A stretch of DNA of 64,000 nt, taken from assembly GCF_051713825.1 (NCBI RefSeq), contig NZ_JBIOQR010000001.1, positions 248,001 through 312,000 on the forward strand, read 5' to 3'. Positions 26,612 to 35,850 of this stretch are shown piece after piece. The notes beneath the pieces are model-generated. The model was not told the origin of the DNA, did no database searches, and was given only the letters and a program-made list of their open reading frames with translations. Position 1 is the stretch's first letter; every line of letters starts with the position of its first letter. A program made the translations under genes and the position numbers. This stretch comes from Enterococcus_K sp051713825. GTDB taxonomy: Bacteria > Bacillota > Bacilli > Lactobacillales > Enterococcaceae.

Positions 26612-26656
26612 AAAAAGAGGAGGCAGGGACATTTTTGGTCTCAACTCCTCTTTTTT
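26612..26656. terminator. Bidirectional terminator between gor and citrate synthase
   Basis: AAAAAGAGGAG (26612-26622) pairs with CTCCTCTTTTT (26645-26655). The loop contains GGGACA...GGTCTC, recalling the GGTTGGGACA repeat family. Confidence 0.85.
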
Positions 26657-26756
26657 GTTGTGGATAACTGATAACTGGACGAATTCTAGCTGAAATATCC
26701 TCGTGTGGATAAGTGTTTGTTTATCTAACCATTGATACATCCAGAATTATCATCTC

Positions 26757-28121
26757 TTAAGCTTTTCTTTTGCTTAGTTCAACATATTCCTTTTCAATAC
26801 AGACACTTTCATAGGCAGGGCGAATAATTTTATTCACATTAATTAGCTCTTCCATACGATGAGCACTCCAACCAACAATTCTAGCGACTGCAAACATGGG
26901 GGTATATAGCTCTTCAGGTAAATCAAGCATGCTGTAGACAAAACCACTGTAAAAGTCGACGTTTGCGCTAACACCTTTATAAATTTTTCGTTCCTCAGCA
27001 ATGACTTCAGGAGCAATTTTTTCTACAAGCGAATAAAGCTGAAATTCTTCCTCGCGACCTTTATCTTGTGCTAAGTCTTTAACAAACCCTTTAAAGATAT
27101 CTGCACGAGGATCAGAAATCGAGTAGACGGCGTGGCCCATTCCGTAGATTAACCCCTTTTTATCAAAAGTTTCTTTTCGGAGAAGTTTAATTAAATACGC
27201 TCTGATTTCTTTTTCATTAGTTAGGCTAGTCAGGTTTTCCTTAAGATCTTTCATCATCTCTGTGACTTTAATGTTGGCCCCTCCATGCTTTGGTCCTTTA
27301 AGGGAGCCAAGAGCGGCTGCAATAGCAGAGTAGGTATCTGTTCCAGAAGAGGTAACAACATGTGTGGTAAAGGTTGAATTATTTCCGCCGCCATGCTCCA
27401 TATGTAAAACAAGGGCCATATCTAAGACCTTTGCTTCCATCGCGCTATACGATTTAGTTGAACGAAGCATATGCAAAATATTCTCAGCAGTTGAAAGATT
27501 TGCTTGTGGATAATGGATATACATACTATCATCATTTCCATAATGATTATAAGCGTGGTAGGCGTAGACAGCTAGCATTGGAAAAACACTGATCAGCATT
27601 AGTGACTGATTCAAAACATTGGGCAAGGAAATATCATCTGCATGATCATCGTAAGAAGCTAGTGTGAGTACACAACGAGCTAAGGTGTTCATGATATCCT
27701 TTGAAGGAGCTTTCATGATGATATCGCGTACAAAATTTGTCGGCAAGGTTTGTTTTTCAGTTAGAATTTTCTTGAAATTGGTTAATTCAGTGGCATTCGG
27801 AAGTTGACCAAATAAAAGTAGATAACTAACTTCTTCATAGCCGAGTCGGTTGTCATGTAAAAAGCCGTGTACGAGTTGCTTAATGTCAATACCTCTATAT
27901 TGTAAAATTCCTTCACAAGGTACTAATTGATCGTTTTCGAGACGTTGAGAATGGATCATTGAAATATTTGTTAGTCCTGCCATGACTCCTTTTCCATTCA
28001 TATCACGTAAGCCTTGCTTGACTTCATAGTGTGTATAATAGTGACTCGCTATTTTGTCTTCCTGCAAACAGTAGTCAGCCAAACGGATAATTTCGGGTGT
28101 CGTATGAAAAATATCAGTCAT
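26757..28121 (-). CDS. gltA: Citrate synthase
   Basis: Condenses oxaloacetate and acetyl-CoA to citrate, 454 residues, the long form seen in some Firmicutes. Catalytic residues are present: His in HMEHGGGNNSTF, His in GPKHGGANIKV, His in GMGHAVYSISDPRA and Asp in NVDFYSGFVYSML. TGGAGG lies nine bases before ATG 28121. No aconitase or isocitrate dehydrogenase gene is nearby, so it may supply citrate for glutamate synthesis or belong to an incomplete cycle. 2-methylcitrate synthase activity cannot be excluded. Confidence 0.92.
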   Translation of the reverse strand: MTDIFHTTPEIIRLADYCLQEDKIASHYYTHYEVKQGLRDMNGKGVMAGLTNISMIHSQRLENDQLVPCEGILQYRGIDIKQLVHGFLHDNRLGYEEVSYLLLFGQLPNATELTNFKKILTEKQTLPTNFVRDIIMKAPSKDIMNTLARCVLTLASYDDHADDISLPNVLNQSLMLISVFPMLAVYAYHAYNHYGNDDSMYIHYPQANLSTAENILHMLRSTKSYSAMEAKVLDMALVLHMEHGGGNNSTFTTHVVTSSGTDTYSAIAAALGSLKGPKHGGANIKVTEMMKDLKENLTSLTNEKEIRAYLIKLLRKETFDKKGLIYGMGHAVYSISDPRADIFKGFVKDLAQDKGREEEFQLYSLVEKIAPEVIAEERKIYKGVSANVDFYSGFVYSMLDLPEELYTPMFAVARIVGWSAHRMEELINVNKIIRPAYESVCIEKEYVELSKRKA

Positions 28122-28992
28122 ATTAGAAAACCTCCATTTATTTTTAATTAAATATACATAATACTCTCATTTTATAGCGTGGATAATCATTTGTCTAGCA
28201 ATTCTCATTACTTTACAAAAATCAGCTATAGAAAAGTCATAAATCGCAGAAGTTACAATGTCTGTCTGACTTTGTTTAGACAGGTATCAATTTATTGTAG
28301 TTATAAAGAAATGAAAATATTCTAGCTGAGAATGAATGAAAAGCTTTTTCACTGGAGGTGTGATAGAAGTGTTGATTCTCTAACAATAAGCAGAAAAGCG
28401 TGCAAATAATAAGAAATACGAATTTTTTAAGACACGGATTGTTTCTTAGTCGATAGTCCACCAAATGTTTGATGCTCTTGGATATATCATCTAGCTTTAA
28501 ACTCAAGTATATTTCGTGTGTAGAGGGTACTAGCGGTTTGTCTAGTTTTGAGGGAGTTTTGTATCATTTGTTACAATATGCTCACATTCGAGATAATTGC
28601 GTTTTGCTTGAAAATATAAGCTTTAAATATTGTGTGTTATTTTAAAAAGTATTATAATAGAACATAGTCAAAAAATTGATTACATACTAATAGTCAGTTG
28701 TTTTTTGGTGCTTGTGAAGTGAGTAGGAAGGGCTTATTAGAAACCGAAAGCTTTTCAAGCCTTTAAGTTAATCTCGACTGGATTGCTGCTTATTCATCCA
28801 TAATAATTCTTTTGGCTTGGAGGTAGTTCCTTTTGTCTAAGTATAATAAAAAGGATGATTAAATAGAGATTTATAACTAAAAAGCTCTCAGTTGTAGTTG
28901 AGCTTCTGATAGAAATTTTAATTAGGCAGTAGTGTATATGGAAAGAATTTTCAGAGTATTAATAATACTGAAAAAGGAAGGTAAAAAATGTA
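28122..28992. promoter_or_regulatory. 871-base non-coding region with the surface-protein promoter
   Basis: No gene is supported. A TATAAT at 28653-28658 with TTGTGT 17 bases upstream (28630-28635) is the best promoter for the surface protein, giving a leader of about 330 bases. A palindrome AGTATT-AAT-AATACT lies shortly before the ribosome site. The first half probably includes the minus-strand gltA promoter. A 76-codon minus-strand frame at 28276-28506 has no ribosome site or recognisable domain. Confidence 0.5.
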
Positions 28993-28995
28993 ATG
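28988..28995 (+). promoter_or_regulatory. Start-stop element overlapping the surface-protein start
   Basis: The sequence reads ATGTAATG. The first ATG is followed at once by TAA, whose last base is the first base of the true ATG at 28993. GGAAGG (28976-28981) is six bases from the first ATG and eleven from the second. Ribosomes may initiate at the first, stop, and restart. Confidence 0.5.
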
Positions 28996-31900
28996 AGACA
29001 TTCATTGAGAAAAAGTTCGTTTAAATTTTTATTGTATTCAAGTACTCTAGTTGCAGGATTAGCGAATCCAGCTGGATCATTGGCAACGATAATTCAATCG
29101 AGCAATCATTCAGTAGAAAAGAGTCAACAAAGTGATTACCAGTCTGCTTTAGATGAGTATAATCGAGCAAAAGCAGAGTATGAAATGACATTGGGCAAGT
29201 ACAATACAGCTTTGTCTGTCTACGATACAGCCAAAGTGGATGCCGACAAAAAACGTGAGAATGCAGAAAAACTCAAAAAAGAATACGATGCGTTAAAAGT
29301 TGACTACGAAATAAAATTGGCAGAATTTAAAGCAATCGAAGAAGTTTATGAAAAAGAACGTATAGCTTATGAAATGAGTAAAAATGATTATGAATTGAAT
29401 GCAACAAACTATGAGCAAGAAAAGACTGCCTATGAAACTGAAAAAGAAGCTTACTTATTAATCAAAATGGCGTACGATCAATCAAAGGTAACTTATGAGT
29501 CAGCTGTGACTGAATATGAGGCGGCCAAAGATTTGGTGTTAGAGGAAAGAAATCAGTATGAAGAGCTACGCAAACAGTATGAGATGAAGCTTGAGGTATA
29601 CAAGAATGCAGTAACTGTTTATGAAACATTAAAAACGTCTTATAATGAAGCCAAAGTTTTATATACAAGTAATTTAGCGAATTATGAAACACAGAAGCAA
29701 GCTTACGAGAATATTCTACATATTTATGAGAGTCAAAAAGCAAAGCATGAAGAGGCGGCTACTGAATTTAATTTGGCAATAACTACATATAATGAATTAA
29801 AAATGGAAGTAGAAGCTGCACGAATAGCCTATGAAAGTGAAAGAACTATTTATGACGAAGCATTAAAGGAGTACGAGGCAGTTGTAGCAGCTTACGAAAA
29901 AGATAAAGAAAACTATTTAACTGAAAAGACAAGCTATGAAGCGGAGTTATCACAATTAGTAACAACAAGCACTAGCTATGAACAGAAACTGGTTGAATAT
30001 GATCAAATCAAAGCTAATTATTTAGAGAGTAAGGCAGCTTACGAAGCCGCAATGACGAACTATGAGGCGTTAAACAAAAAAGTCTCTGAACAAGCGAATA
30101 AGTATCAAGAAGAACAAGTGGCGTATGAATTAGCTAAACAAAACTATGAGAGTAAAGCAGCCGTTTATGCAGAAAATACATTGACTTATAATCAGCAAAA
30201 GAGTAGTTATGATGCGCAGCTCAAGACATATGAGGCAGAATTATCTACTTATAATGCTCAACGTGTGAAAATAGAGGCAATGCTCAAACAATATGAAGAA
30301 GGAACAACTGAATATGAGACAGCATTAGCTGCTTATAATGAACTTATACAGCAGTACAATGAAACAAAAGCAACTTATGAGACGGTGAAACAACAATTAA
30401 CCGAGTTGACTACACAGTATGAAAGTGTAACAGCCGAATATACTATTGTAGACACTGAGTATCAAGCAGTGTTAGTCTCTTATGAAGCAACTAAAGCTCA
30501 ATATGAGGCACTGGTGACAGAACAGGAGCAACAGCGGAAGACATATCAAGGCCTTGAAAATACCTATCAAGAAATTAGTGTAACCTATATGGAAATACTA
30601 GAAGACTATGAAATGATCCAATCAGCTTATCAAGCGGTAGTAACAGAAAAGGTAGCGGTCGAAAAGCGGATTCAGCAGTTACTTTCAGTTTATGAAAGTA
30701 TCCAAGCTTCTTATGAGCAAGCAGAGTTGGACTTTGCAAAAATCAAGCAACGCTACGAGGAAGTCAATACTAGCTATGAAGCAGTTAATTCCGTTTATGA
30801 AGTAGCTAGGAGCGAGTACGAACGCTTATTTTTGATAAATCAGGAGCTAGATTTACAGTTAAGTCAATTGCAAACTGAATATGCCCGTGTATCAGAAGAA
30901 TTTTCTGCACTAACGCTAATTCTCCAAGCCAGCCAACAAGAATACACAGCGCTTGAAGATCAATATAATGAAGCCAAAAGTCATTATGAGATACTGAAAC
31001 CCCAGATTGAATTACTTGATATGGAACGTTTGGAAGCAGAAAGTATGTATGTCAGTGTGCAGCAAACTATTGATGAGCTAGCAGCGATTCAAGAGCAACG
31101 AAAAATGGATTATGAGGCTTTAGCAGCTTTTTATGTGAGTGTCAAAGAACAATACACACAGGTGCATGATCAATATATACTACTAACAGGGAAATTTACA
31201 GAAATCAGTTTGACTTATACAGCTCATGAGGCACAATATAAAGCGGTCACTGCGAGGTATAATCAAGCTCAAGAATTATTGACAGTTCTGGATGGAAAAC
31301 AGATTGAAATTCAGTCTAACTACACAGTAGCACATCAAGCATGGAAAGTGGCAGATGAATCTTATGACACGGCGAAGAGCTTATTAGATGATTTAGAGAT
31401 GGAACGAATAGCTGTGATGGCAGAATATCAAACATTGAGTAGAGCTTATGCACTTGCTGAAAAAGAATATGAAGCGGCTATAGCAGCCTATGAAACAACG
31501 CACAACGCGTATATTTCTGCGGCTCAAGCTAAAGAAACCATCAATCAGGCAATACTTGAGATGGAAGCAGTTCTTGAGGCTTTTCCAACTAGTCAGATAA
31601 CGCAGGAAAATGTTGCTAATATTCTGCCAGCAATAGATGAATGGCAGAATATGTATGATGCAGCAAAACGTTCCTTGGACGTAGCTTATGCGCAATCATG
31701 GCCGATGATTGAGGCGTACGAGACTGCAAATAATGAGTACAATAAAAAATCATTTGTTACAACACCTTTGGCAGAAGTTTATAGTCCGGCTGGATTTGGA
31801 GATAACTTAGTTTCTTATATTAAAGGAGTTGAGGCAATCACAAAAGAAAACGTGACTAAAGCAAAAGCATATGAAAAATATTATCAAGCCTATGTTAGTT

Positions 31901-33597
31901 ATCTGAGTGATTATGATACTTACCGTGAGGGATGGGCAGAAGGAAATGCTGGCGATAAAGAAAATAAATTACATCTTGAATGGCAAGCAGTGATTAATTC
32001 TGTACATATTCAAAGTCCTCAATACGATTTGTTGGGATATACGGTTGAACAATTGAAAGAAATGAAGACTGTAGCTGAATTTGAAGCATTTATTGCTACT
32101 TATGATAGTAAAAGTCTAGCAGCTCTTGAAAATATTGTGAATTATACAAATACACATATTAAAGAAGTCGACGAAGAATGGACAAAGGCTCAAGCAGCTT
32201 TAAAAGCTGAAATCAGTGCTTTTGAAGAGGCGACAGGTATTCAAGTAAACAGTATTTTTGTTGATAAAATGTTGACAGCTAATTCGTTAGAAATTCATAA
32301 TCAATTAGAATCAGCCTACCTAAAAAATACGGAGTATCTTAAAAACTCAGTTTCATTCTATAAAAATTATGCGGGAATTGTCAGTGTTTATGATTGGATT
32401 ACTGTTTATAATAACCGATTTACAAAATCGGATGGGGAGTTGAGTGGGCAACCGTTTTCTGATATTATTATGTTGCCAGGTTTTGTACCGAAGCTTGATA
32501 CGCTGAAATTGGGGCAGTTAGAGGTCTATGAGATTGCTGAATTAAAACTTACCAATCTTTCAGCTATGCCAGAGAGCCCAGCTGACGTGCCTGAGCTTAT
32601 TCAACCAATGCCAGTCACATCTGTTCCGACGCATTCAATTACTTTGATAGAACCAACGACCAAGTCTGAATTTCTTGTGACCGGTATCACAGATATTGAA
32701 GCGCCGGTTATGAGTAATCAAGAGGTCAGTGCTCCCGTAGAAACTATTGAACGACTTACACAAGCGCCCGAGATTGAAGAAGTAGAGCGAGAAACAAACA
32801 CAGCTATTGAAAGTGTGGGACCTAGTGCACCGACGGATCTGAATGAGCTAACGAATGTGGAAGAGCTTTCTCCAGTGGAACAGCCAATTGCAGTAGAAAC
32901 TGCACCTGAAATCGTAGTACCTACGTTACCTGATCAAGTAGCTCCGGAAGGAATTAATCCTACAACACCACCAGTTAGCGAAGAGATAGAAATTTCGGAA
33001 GTGACTAGCCCAGAGAAGCCTAAAGAGATAATTATCGGGGAACAACCAATCGCACCAATCATCGATGTAGATGAACCAGTGAAGCCAACACCGGATCCAG
33101 AACCGAAACCTGATCCGAAGCCAACACCGGATCCAGAACCGAGACCTGATCCGAAGCCAACACCGGATCCAGAACCGAAACCTGATCCGAAGCCAACACC
33201 GGATCCAGAACCGAAACCTGATCCGAAGCCAACACCGGATCCAGAACCGAAACCTGATCCGAAGCCAACACCGGATCCAGAACCGAAACCTGATCCGAAG
33301 CCAACACCGGATCCAGAACCGAAACCCGATCCGAAGCCAACACCGGATCCAGAACCGAAACCTGATCCGAAGCCAACATCGGATTCAGAACTGAAACCAG
33401 CACCAACGGAAAGCCTCAATAAACCATCGGATGATGAACACTCAGCACCGACAACAAGAGCTGAGAGAAGAGCTTTGCCAAAAACAGGATCAAACGACAC
33501 AACTAGTACACAAGGAATTGGTTTTGCTATGGCTGGCGTAGCCACTTCATTGATGTTTTGGAGAAAAAAAGGGAAGCATGTTCGAAAAAATAAATAA
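28993..33597 (+). CDS. LPXTG-anchored surface protein with Tyr-heptad helical stalk
   Basis: A 1534-residue cell-wall protein. An N-terminal signal peptide covers about residues 1-32. Residues about 48-840 are almost wholly helical and repeat every seven residues with Tyr at a fixed position (YESAVTE YEAAKDL, YEELRKQ YEMKLEV), over a hundred heptads with occasional skips, reminiscent of the A-region of antigen I/II adhesins. Residues about 870-1180 form a non-repetitive, probably globular region. A Pro/Glu-rich section leads to eight copies of PTPDPEPKPDPK (1365-1460), then the sorting signal LPKTG (1495-1499), a hydrophobic segment and a basic tail. The ligand is unknown. It is most likely a fibrillar adhesin. 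Confidence 0.92.
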   Translation: MRHSLRKSSFKFLLYSSTLVAGLANPAGSLATIIQSSNHSVEKSQQSDYQSALDEYNRAKAEYEMTLGKYNTALSVYDTAKVDADKKRENAEKLKKEYDALKVDYEIKLAEFKAIEEVYEKERIAYEMSKNDYELNATNYEQEKTAYETEKEAYLLIKMAYDQSKVTYESAVTEYEAAKDLVLEERNQYEELRKQYEMKLEVYKNAVTVYETLKTSYNEAKVLYTSNLANYETQKQAYENILHIYESQKAKHEEAATEFNLAITTYNELKMEVEAARIAYESERTIYDEALKEYEAVVAAYEKDKENYLTEKTSYEAELSQLVTTSTSYEQKLVEYDQIKANYLESKAAYEAAMTNYEALNKKVSEQANKYQEEQVAYELAKQNYESKAAVYAENTLTYNQQKSSYDAQLKTYEAELSTYNAQRVKIEAMLKQYEEGTTEYETALAAYNELIQQYNETKATYETVKQQLTELTTQYESVTAEYTIVDTEYQAVLVSYEATKAQYEALVTEQEQQRKTYQGLENTYQEISVTYMEILEDYEMIQSAYQAVVTEKVAVEKRIQQLLSVYESIQASYEQAELDFAKIKQRYEEVNTSYEAVNSVYEVARSEYERLFLINQELDLQLSQLQTEYARVSEEFSALTLILQASQQEYTALEDQYNEAKSHYEILKPQIELLDMERLEAESMYVSVQQTIDELAAIQEQRKMDYEALAAFYVSVKEQYTQVHDQYILLTGKFTEISLTYTAHEAQYKAVTARYNQAQELLTVLDGKQIEIQSNYTVAHQAWKVADESYDTAKSLLDDLEMERIAVMAEYQTLSRAYALAEKEYEAAIAAYETTHNAYISAAQAKETINQAILEMEAVLEAFPTSQITQENVANILPAIDEWQNMYDAAKRSLDVAYAQSWPMIEAYETANNEYNKKSFVTTPLAEVYSPAGFGDNLVSYIKGVEAITKENVTKAKAYEKYYQAYVSYLSDYDTYREGWAEGNAGDKENKLHLEWQAVINSVHIQSPQYDLLGYTVEQLKEMKTVAEFEAFIATYDSKSLAALENIVNYTNTHIKEVDEEWTKAQAALKAEISAFEEATGIQVNSIFVDKMLTANSLEIHNQLESAYLKNTEYLKNSVSFYKNYAGIVSVYDWITVYNNRFTKSDGELSGQPFSDIIMLPGFVPKLDTLKLGQLEVYEIAELKLTNLSAMPESPADVPELIQPMPVTSVPTHSITLIEPTTKSEFLVTGITDIEAPVMSNQEVSAPVETIERLTQAPEIEEVERETNTAIESVGPSAPTDLNELTNVEELSPVEQPIAVETAPEIVVPTLPDQVAPEGINPTTPPVSEEIEISEVTSPEKPKEIIIGEQPIAPIIDVDEPVKPTPDPEPKPDPKPTPDPEPRPDPKPTPDPEPKPDPKPTPDPEPKPDPKPTPDPEPKPDPKPTPDPEPKPDPKPTPDPEPKPDPKPTPDPEPKPDPKPTSDSELKPAPTESLNKPSDDEHSAPTTRAERRALPKTGSNDTTSTQGIGFAMAGVATSLMFWRKKGKHVRKNK
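33085..33372 (+). repeat. Eight tandem 36-bp repeats in the surface-protein gene
   Basis: Each unit encodes PTPDPEPKPDPK, begins CCAACACCGGATCC and is nearly identical; one copy has Arg for Lys. A degenerate ninth copy follows. They form the wall-spanning Pro-rich stalk. Copy number is likely to vary by slippage. Confidence 0.95.
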
Positions 33598-33677
33598 GTA
33601 TGAAAGGTTTGTTCGACAATACTCACTAGTAGGAATTTTTAGGATGTTTGGAGACGAATACTTTAAATGCTAAAAAG

Positions 33678-33726
33678 AATGAGACCATCTCGTCATCAGT
33701 TATAGGATAGACGAGGTGGTCTCATT
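33678..33726. terminator. Bidirectional terminator between surface protein and dmkB
   Basis: AATGAGACCATCTCGTC (33678-33694) pairs with GACGAGGTGGTCTCATT (33710-33726) with a single G-U pair. Confidence 0.88.
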
Positions 33727-33733
33727 TCTATGT

Positions 33734-34720
33734 TTAATTGGTTCGTGTTAAAATGATTTTTGTGATGGTCGTTAAAACTTGTTTTGTTTGTTGTTCATTT
33801 TCTGGTAAAGAGTCAATAGCAATCAAAGCTTTTGAAGTATAAAGTTTGGCTAAGTCTTGAGCCTTCTCTACTCCTTGTAGTTCATGAACAAGAGAGAAGA
33901 CTTTTTTTGTATCTTTCTCAGTCATTTTTTCTTTTTTTTCAAGGTAGAAAAGGAGCTGCTGTTTATCTTTTTGTAGTGCATACAAAAGAGGTAAGGAGTA
34001 GACGCCTTGTCGAACATCTTCTAACACAGGCTTACCTATTTCTTGTCTATTTTGCGTGTAATCAAGAATGTCATCGATTATTTGAAAGGCAATGCCGATA
34101 TTCAGGCCGATTTCACCACATTTCTGTGAAAAACGTCGATTCATTCCGCTTTCGTAGGCTCCGACAGAACAGCTTAGCGCAAAAAGTTCAGCAGTTTTTC
34201 CAGAAATATTTTCTAGATATTGATCGACTGTCCCCTCAAAGTTATAGCGACTTTCCATCTGACCTAGTTCACCACTTAGAATTTTTTCCATACTACGTGA
34301 ATTTAGCTGTAAGCTTTTTAAAGAACTTGAGTAATCAGCTAAGAGTTTAAAACAACAAACAAGAAGGTAATCTCCAGCGTAAACAGCTACATCATTTCCA
34401 AAAGTAGAACGAATAGTCGGCAGTCCGCGCCTTATGTCTGCATCGTCAACGACATCATCATGCAGTAAAGTTGCGGTGTGTAGCATCTCGATAGAAGCAG
34501 CTAAAGACATGGCTTTTTTACGATCTTGTTCTGGACCGAATTGTGAAAAGAGCAGCTGATAAGCTGGGCGCAGCATTTTTCCACCCGAGTGAATCATTTC
34601 GAGAACGGCTTTTTCTACCGCTTTGTTTTTTAAGTTAATTGAATTTTCCATCAAATTCAAAGTTGTTGTTAACTCTTTGGATATTGAAGGATAGGGTTTC
34701 CATATAGGATGAAGTTTCAT
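33734..34720 (-). CDS. dmkB: Polyprenyl diphosphate synthase of the EET locus (DmkB)
   Basis: Trans-isoprenyl diphosphate synthase, 328 residues, making the side chain of the dedicated demethylmenaquinone. The first Asp-rich motif is LLHDDVVDDADIRRG and the second FQIIDDILDYTQN; GGKMLRPAY binds substrate. I chose ATG 34720 with AAGGAG six bases upstream; the longer frame would overlap eetB. It is the last gene of the minus-strand eetA-eetB-dmkB unit, and its position beside ndh2, pplA and dmkA identifies it as the EET paralogue rather than the housekeeping enzyme. Confidence 0.9.
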   Translation of the reverse strand: MKLHPIWKPYPSISKELTTTLNLMENSINLKNKAVEKAVLEMIHSGGKMLRPAYQLLFSQFGPEQDRKKAMSLAASIEMLHTATLLHDDVVDDADIRRGLPTIRSTFGNDVAVYAGDYLLVCCFKLLADYSSSLKSLQLNSRSMEKILSGELGQMESRYNFEGTVDQYLENISGKTAELFALSCSVGAYESGMNRRFSQKCGEIGLNIGIAFQIIDDILDYTQNRQEIGKPVLEDVRQGVYSLPLLYALQKDKQQLLFYLEKKEKMTEKDTKKVFSLVHELQGVEKAQDLAKLYTSKALIAIDSLPENEQQTKQVLTTITKIILTRTN

Positions 34721-34743
34721 AGCGGACTCCTTGTTTACAACAA

Positions 34744-35310
34744 TTATTTTTTCGAATCGAGTAGGCGCCATTTGTGACGGCTGTTTTTTTCATAGTTTAA
34801 TTGGAATCTTCGCAAAGTTTGGACGTGAGTGAGCAAATAATTAGCAGCAATCCCAATGGCTATCCCGGACAGTAGACCAATGACAGATAGGATGGGTAAG
34901 TAAAGCATAATCGTCCACGATTGAGCGATAAAAGAGGCCGTGACTAATTGTCCGACATTATGCATAAATCCACCCGTTGCACTAATTCCAATGATGCTGA
35001 CGCGTTTTGGTCCGAGTAGTTTGACTAGAAGCATTCCCAAATAACTTAACAGAGCGCCACTCATACTATATAAGAAGGTTGAGAGTGTACCACCTAATAG
35101 GGTCGTTAAAATTAGTCTCATCCAAACTAGTAAAAAGCTCTCTTTTTTTGGCATTGTAAAAATCGCAATGATTGTAATCAAATTTGCTAAGCCAAGCTTG
35201 GCACCTGGAGCGAAAGCAAAGGGATAGGGAATCATGTTTTCGACTAAACCGATAACAACTCCTTGAGCAACGAGTAAAGCAATATAGATGTTTTTTTGTA
35301 ATTGGCTCAT
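34744..35310 (-). CDS. eetB: EetB, Gx-transporter/heptaprenyl-synthase-component-like membrane protein
   Basis: Small integral membrane protein, 188 residues with about five to six hydrophobic helices and the family pattern PYPFAFAPGAKLGLANL near residue 30. In Listeria the homologue belongs to the EET cluster. Its exact role is unproven; electron passage or substrate movement at the membrane has been proposed. No clear ribosome site lies before ATG 35310, so translation is probably coupled to eetA, whose stop is 14 bases upstream. Confidence 0.87.
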   Translation of the reverse strand: MSQLQKNIYIALLVAQGVVIGLVENMIPYPFAFAPGAKLGLANLITIIAIFTMPKKESFLLVWMRLILTTLLGGTLSTFLYSMSGALLSYLGMLLVKLLGPKRVSIIGISATGGFMHNVGQLVTASFIAQSWTIMLYLPILSVIGLLSGIAIGIAANYLLTHVQTLRRFQLNYEKNSRHKWRLLDSKK

Positions 35311-35324
35311 AAGCTATAGTAGCG

Positions 35325-35744
35325 CTAATAAATTAGGCTACCCTCATCACTCCCATCTGAAGTCTGAATTTCAATGACCAATTTATGAGGTAAGCAGACA
35401 CGCGTTTCACCATTCTTTTGTGCCCAACCTTGTCGAACGCAAATTTGGTCGCCACAGTTTGCTTCCTTGATACGAATCTTTCCATCACTTATCTCAAGAA
35501 TATTATAATCGCCATCTTCATCCTTATAAGTGTAGGTATAGGTTTTTTGACCTTCGTAAAGGTCAAAGGTTTTGATCTCTTCTCCATCTACTCGAAGAAC
35601 AGCTTGCTTAGTCACCGTGGCTTCTGCTGTTTGCTGTAGCCCAAAAATAATTAAAGGGACAAAAGAGACAAGAATGAGTCCTGTAATAATTACAATATCC
35701 CATGGCTTTAGGCGGCTTTTTATAATAAATTCACGCCACTTCAT
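35325..35744 (-). CDS. eetA: EetA, NusG domain II-type exported protein
   Basis: A 139-residue protein with an N-terminal membrane anchor (WDIVIITGLILVSFVPLII) and an outer NusG-domain-II-like beta domain with cysteines in GDQICVRQGW and RVCLPHKLVIE, typical of EetA. It belongs to the EET cluster and acts outside the membrane, possibly relaying electrons between quinol and PplA. I chose ATG 35744 with AAAGGAG eight bases before; the frame runs to 35798 without another ribosome site. Confidence 0.88.
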   Translation of the reverse strand: MKWREFIIKSRLKPWDIVIITGLILVSFVPLIIFGLQQTAEATVTKQAVLRVDGEEIKTFDLYEGQKTYTYTYKDEDGDYNILEISDGKIRIKEANCGDQICVRQGWAQKNGETRVCLPHKLVIEIQTSDGSDEGSLIY

Positions 35745-35808
35745 TCGCGCTGCTCCTTTCCATACTATAGATTTTAAAGACTGTCCTAATTTTATCACAA
35801 GAAGAAAA

Positions 35809-35837
35809 GAAAGTCCTAGGGTTCACCTAGAACTTTC
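35809..35837 (-). terminator. Terminator after ndh2
   Basis: GAAAGTCCTAGG (35809-35820) pairs with CCTAGAACTTTC (35826-35837). On the minus strand it is followed by TTTTCTTC. It separates ndh2 from the eetA-eetB-dmkB unit. Confidence 0.7.
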
Positions 35838-35850
35838 CTTGATTGAAAGG

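Noticed and set aside
28276..28506. 76-codon minus-strand open frame upstream of the surface protein
   Set aside because: No ribosome site, no recognisable protein pattern, and it lies in a promoter-containing AT-rich region.
33085..33372. Regularly spaced repeats that could suggest a CRISPR array
   Set aside because: The 36-bp units are directly adjacent with no spacers and are in frame within a coding sequence.
32934..33626. 230-codon Gly/Ser-rich minus-strand open frame
   Set aside because: It is the mirror of the PTPDPEPKPDPK repeats of the surface protein; no ribosome site or independent signal.
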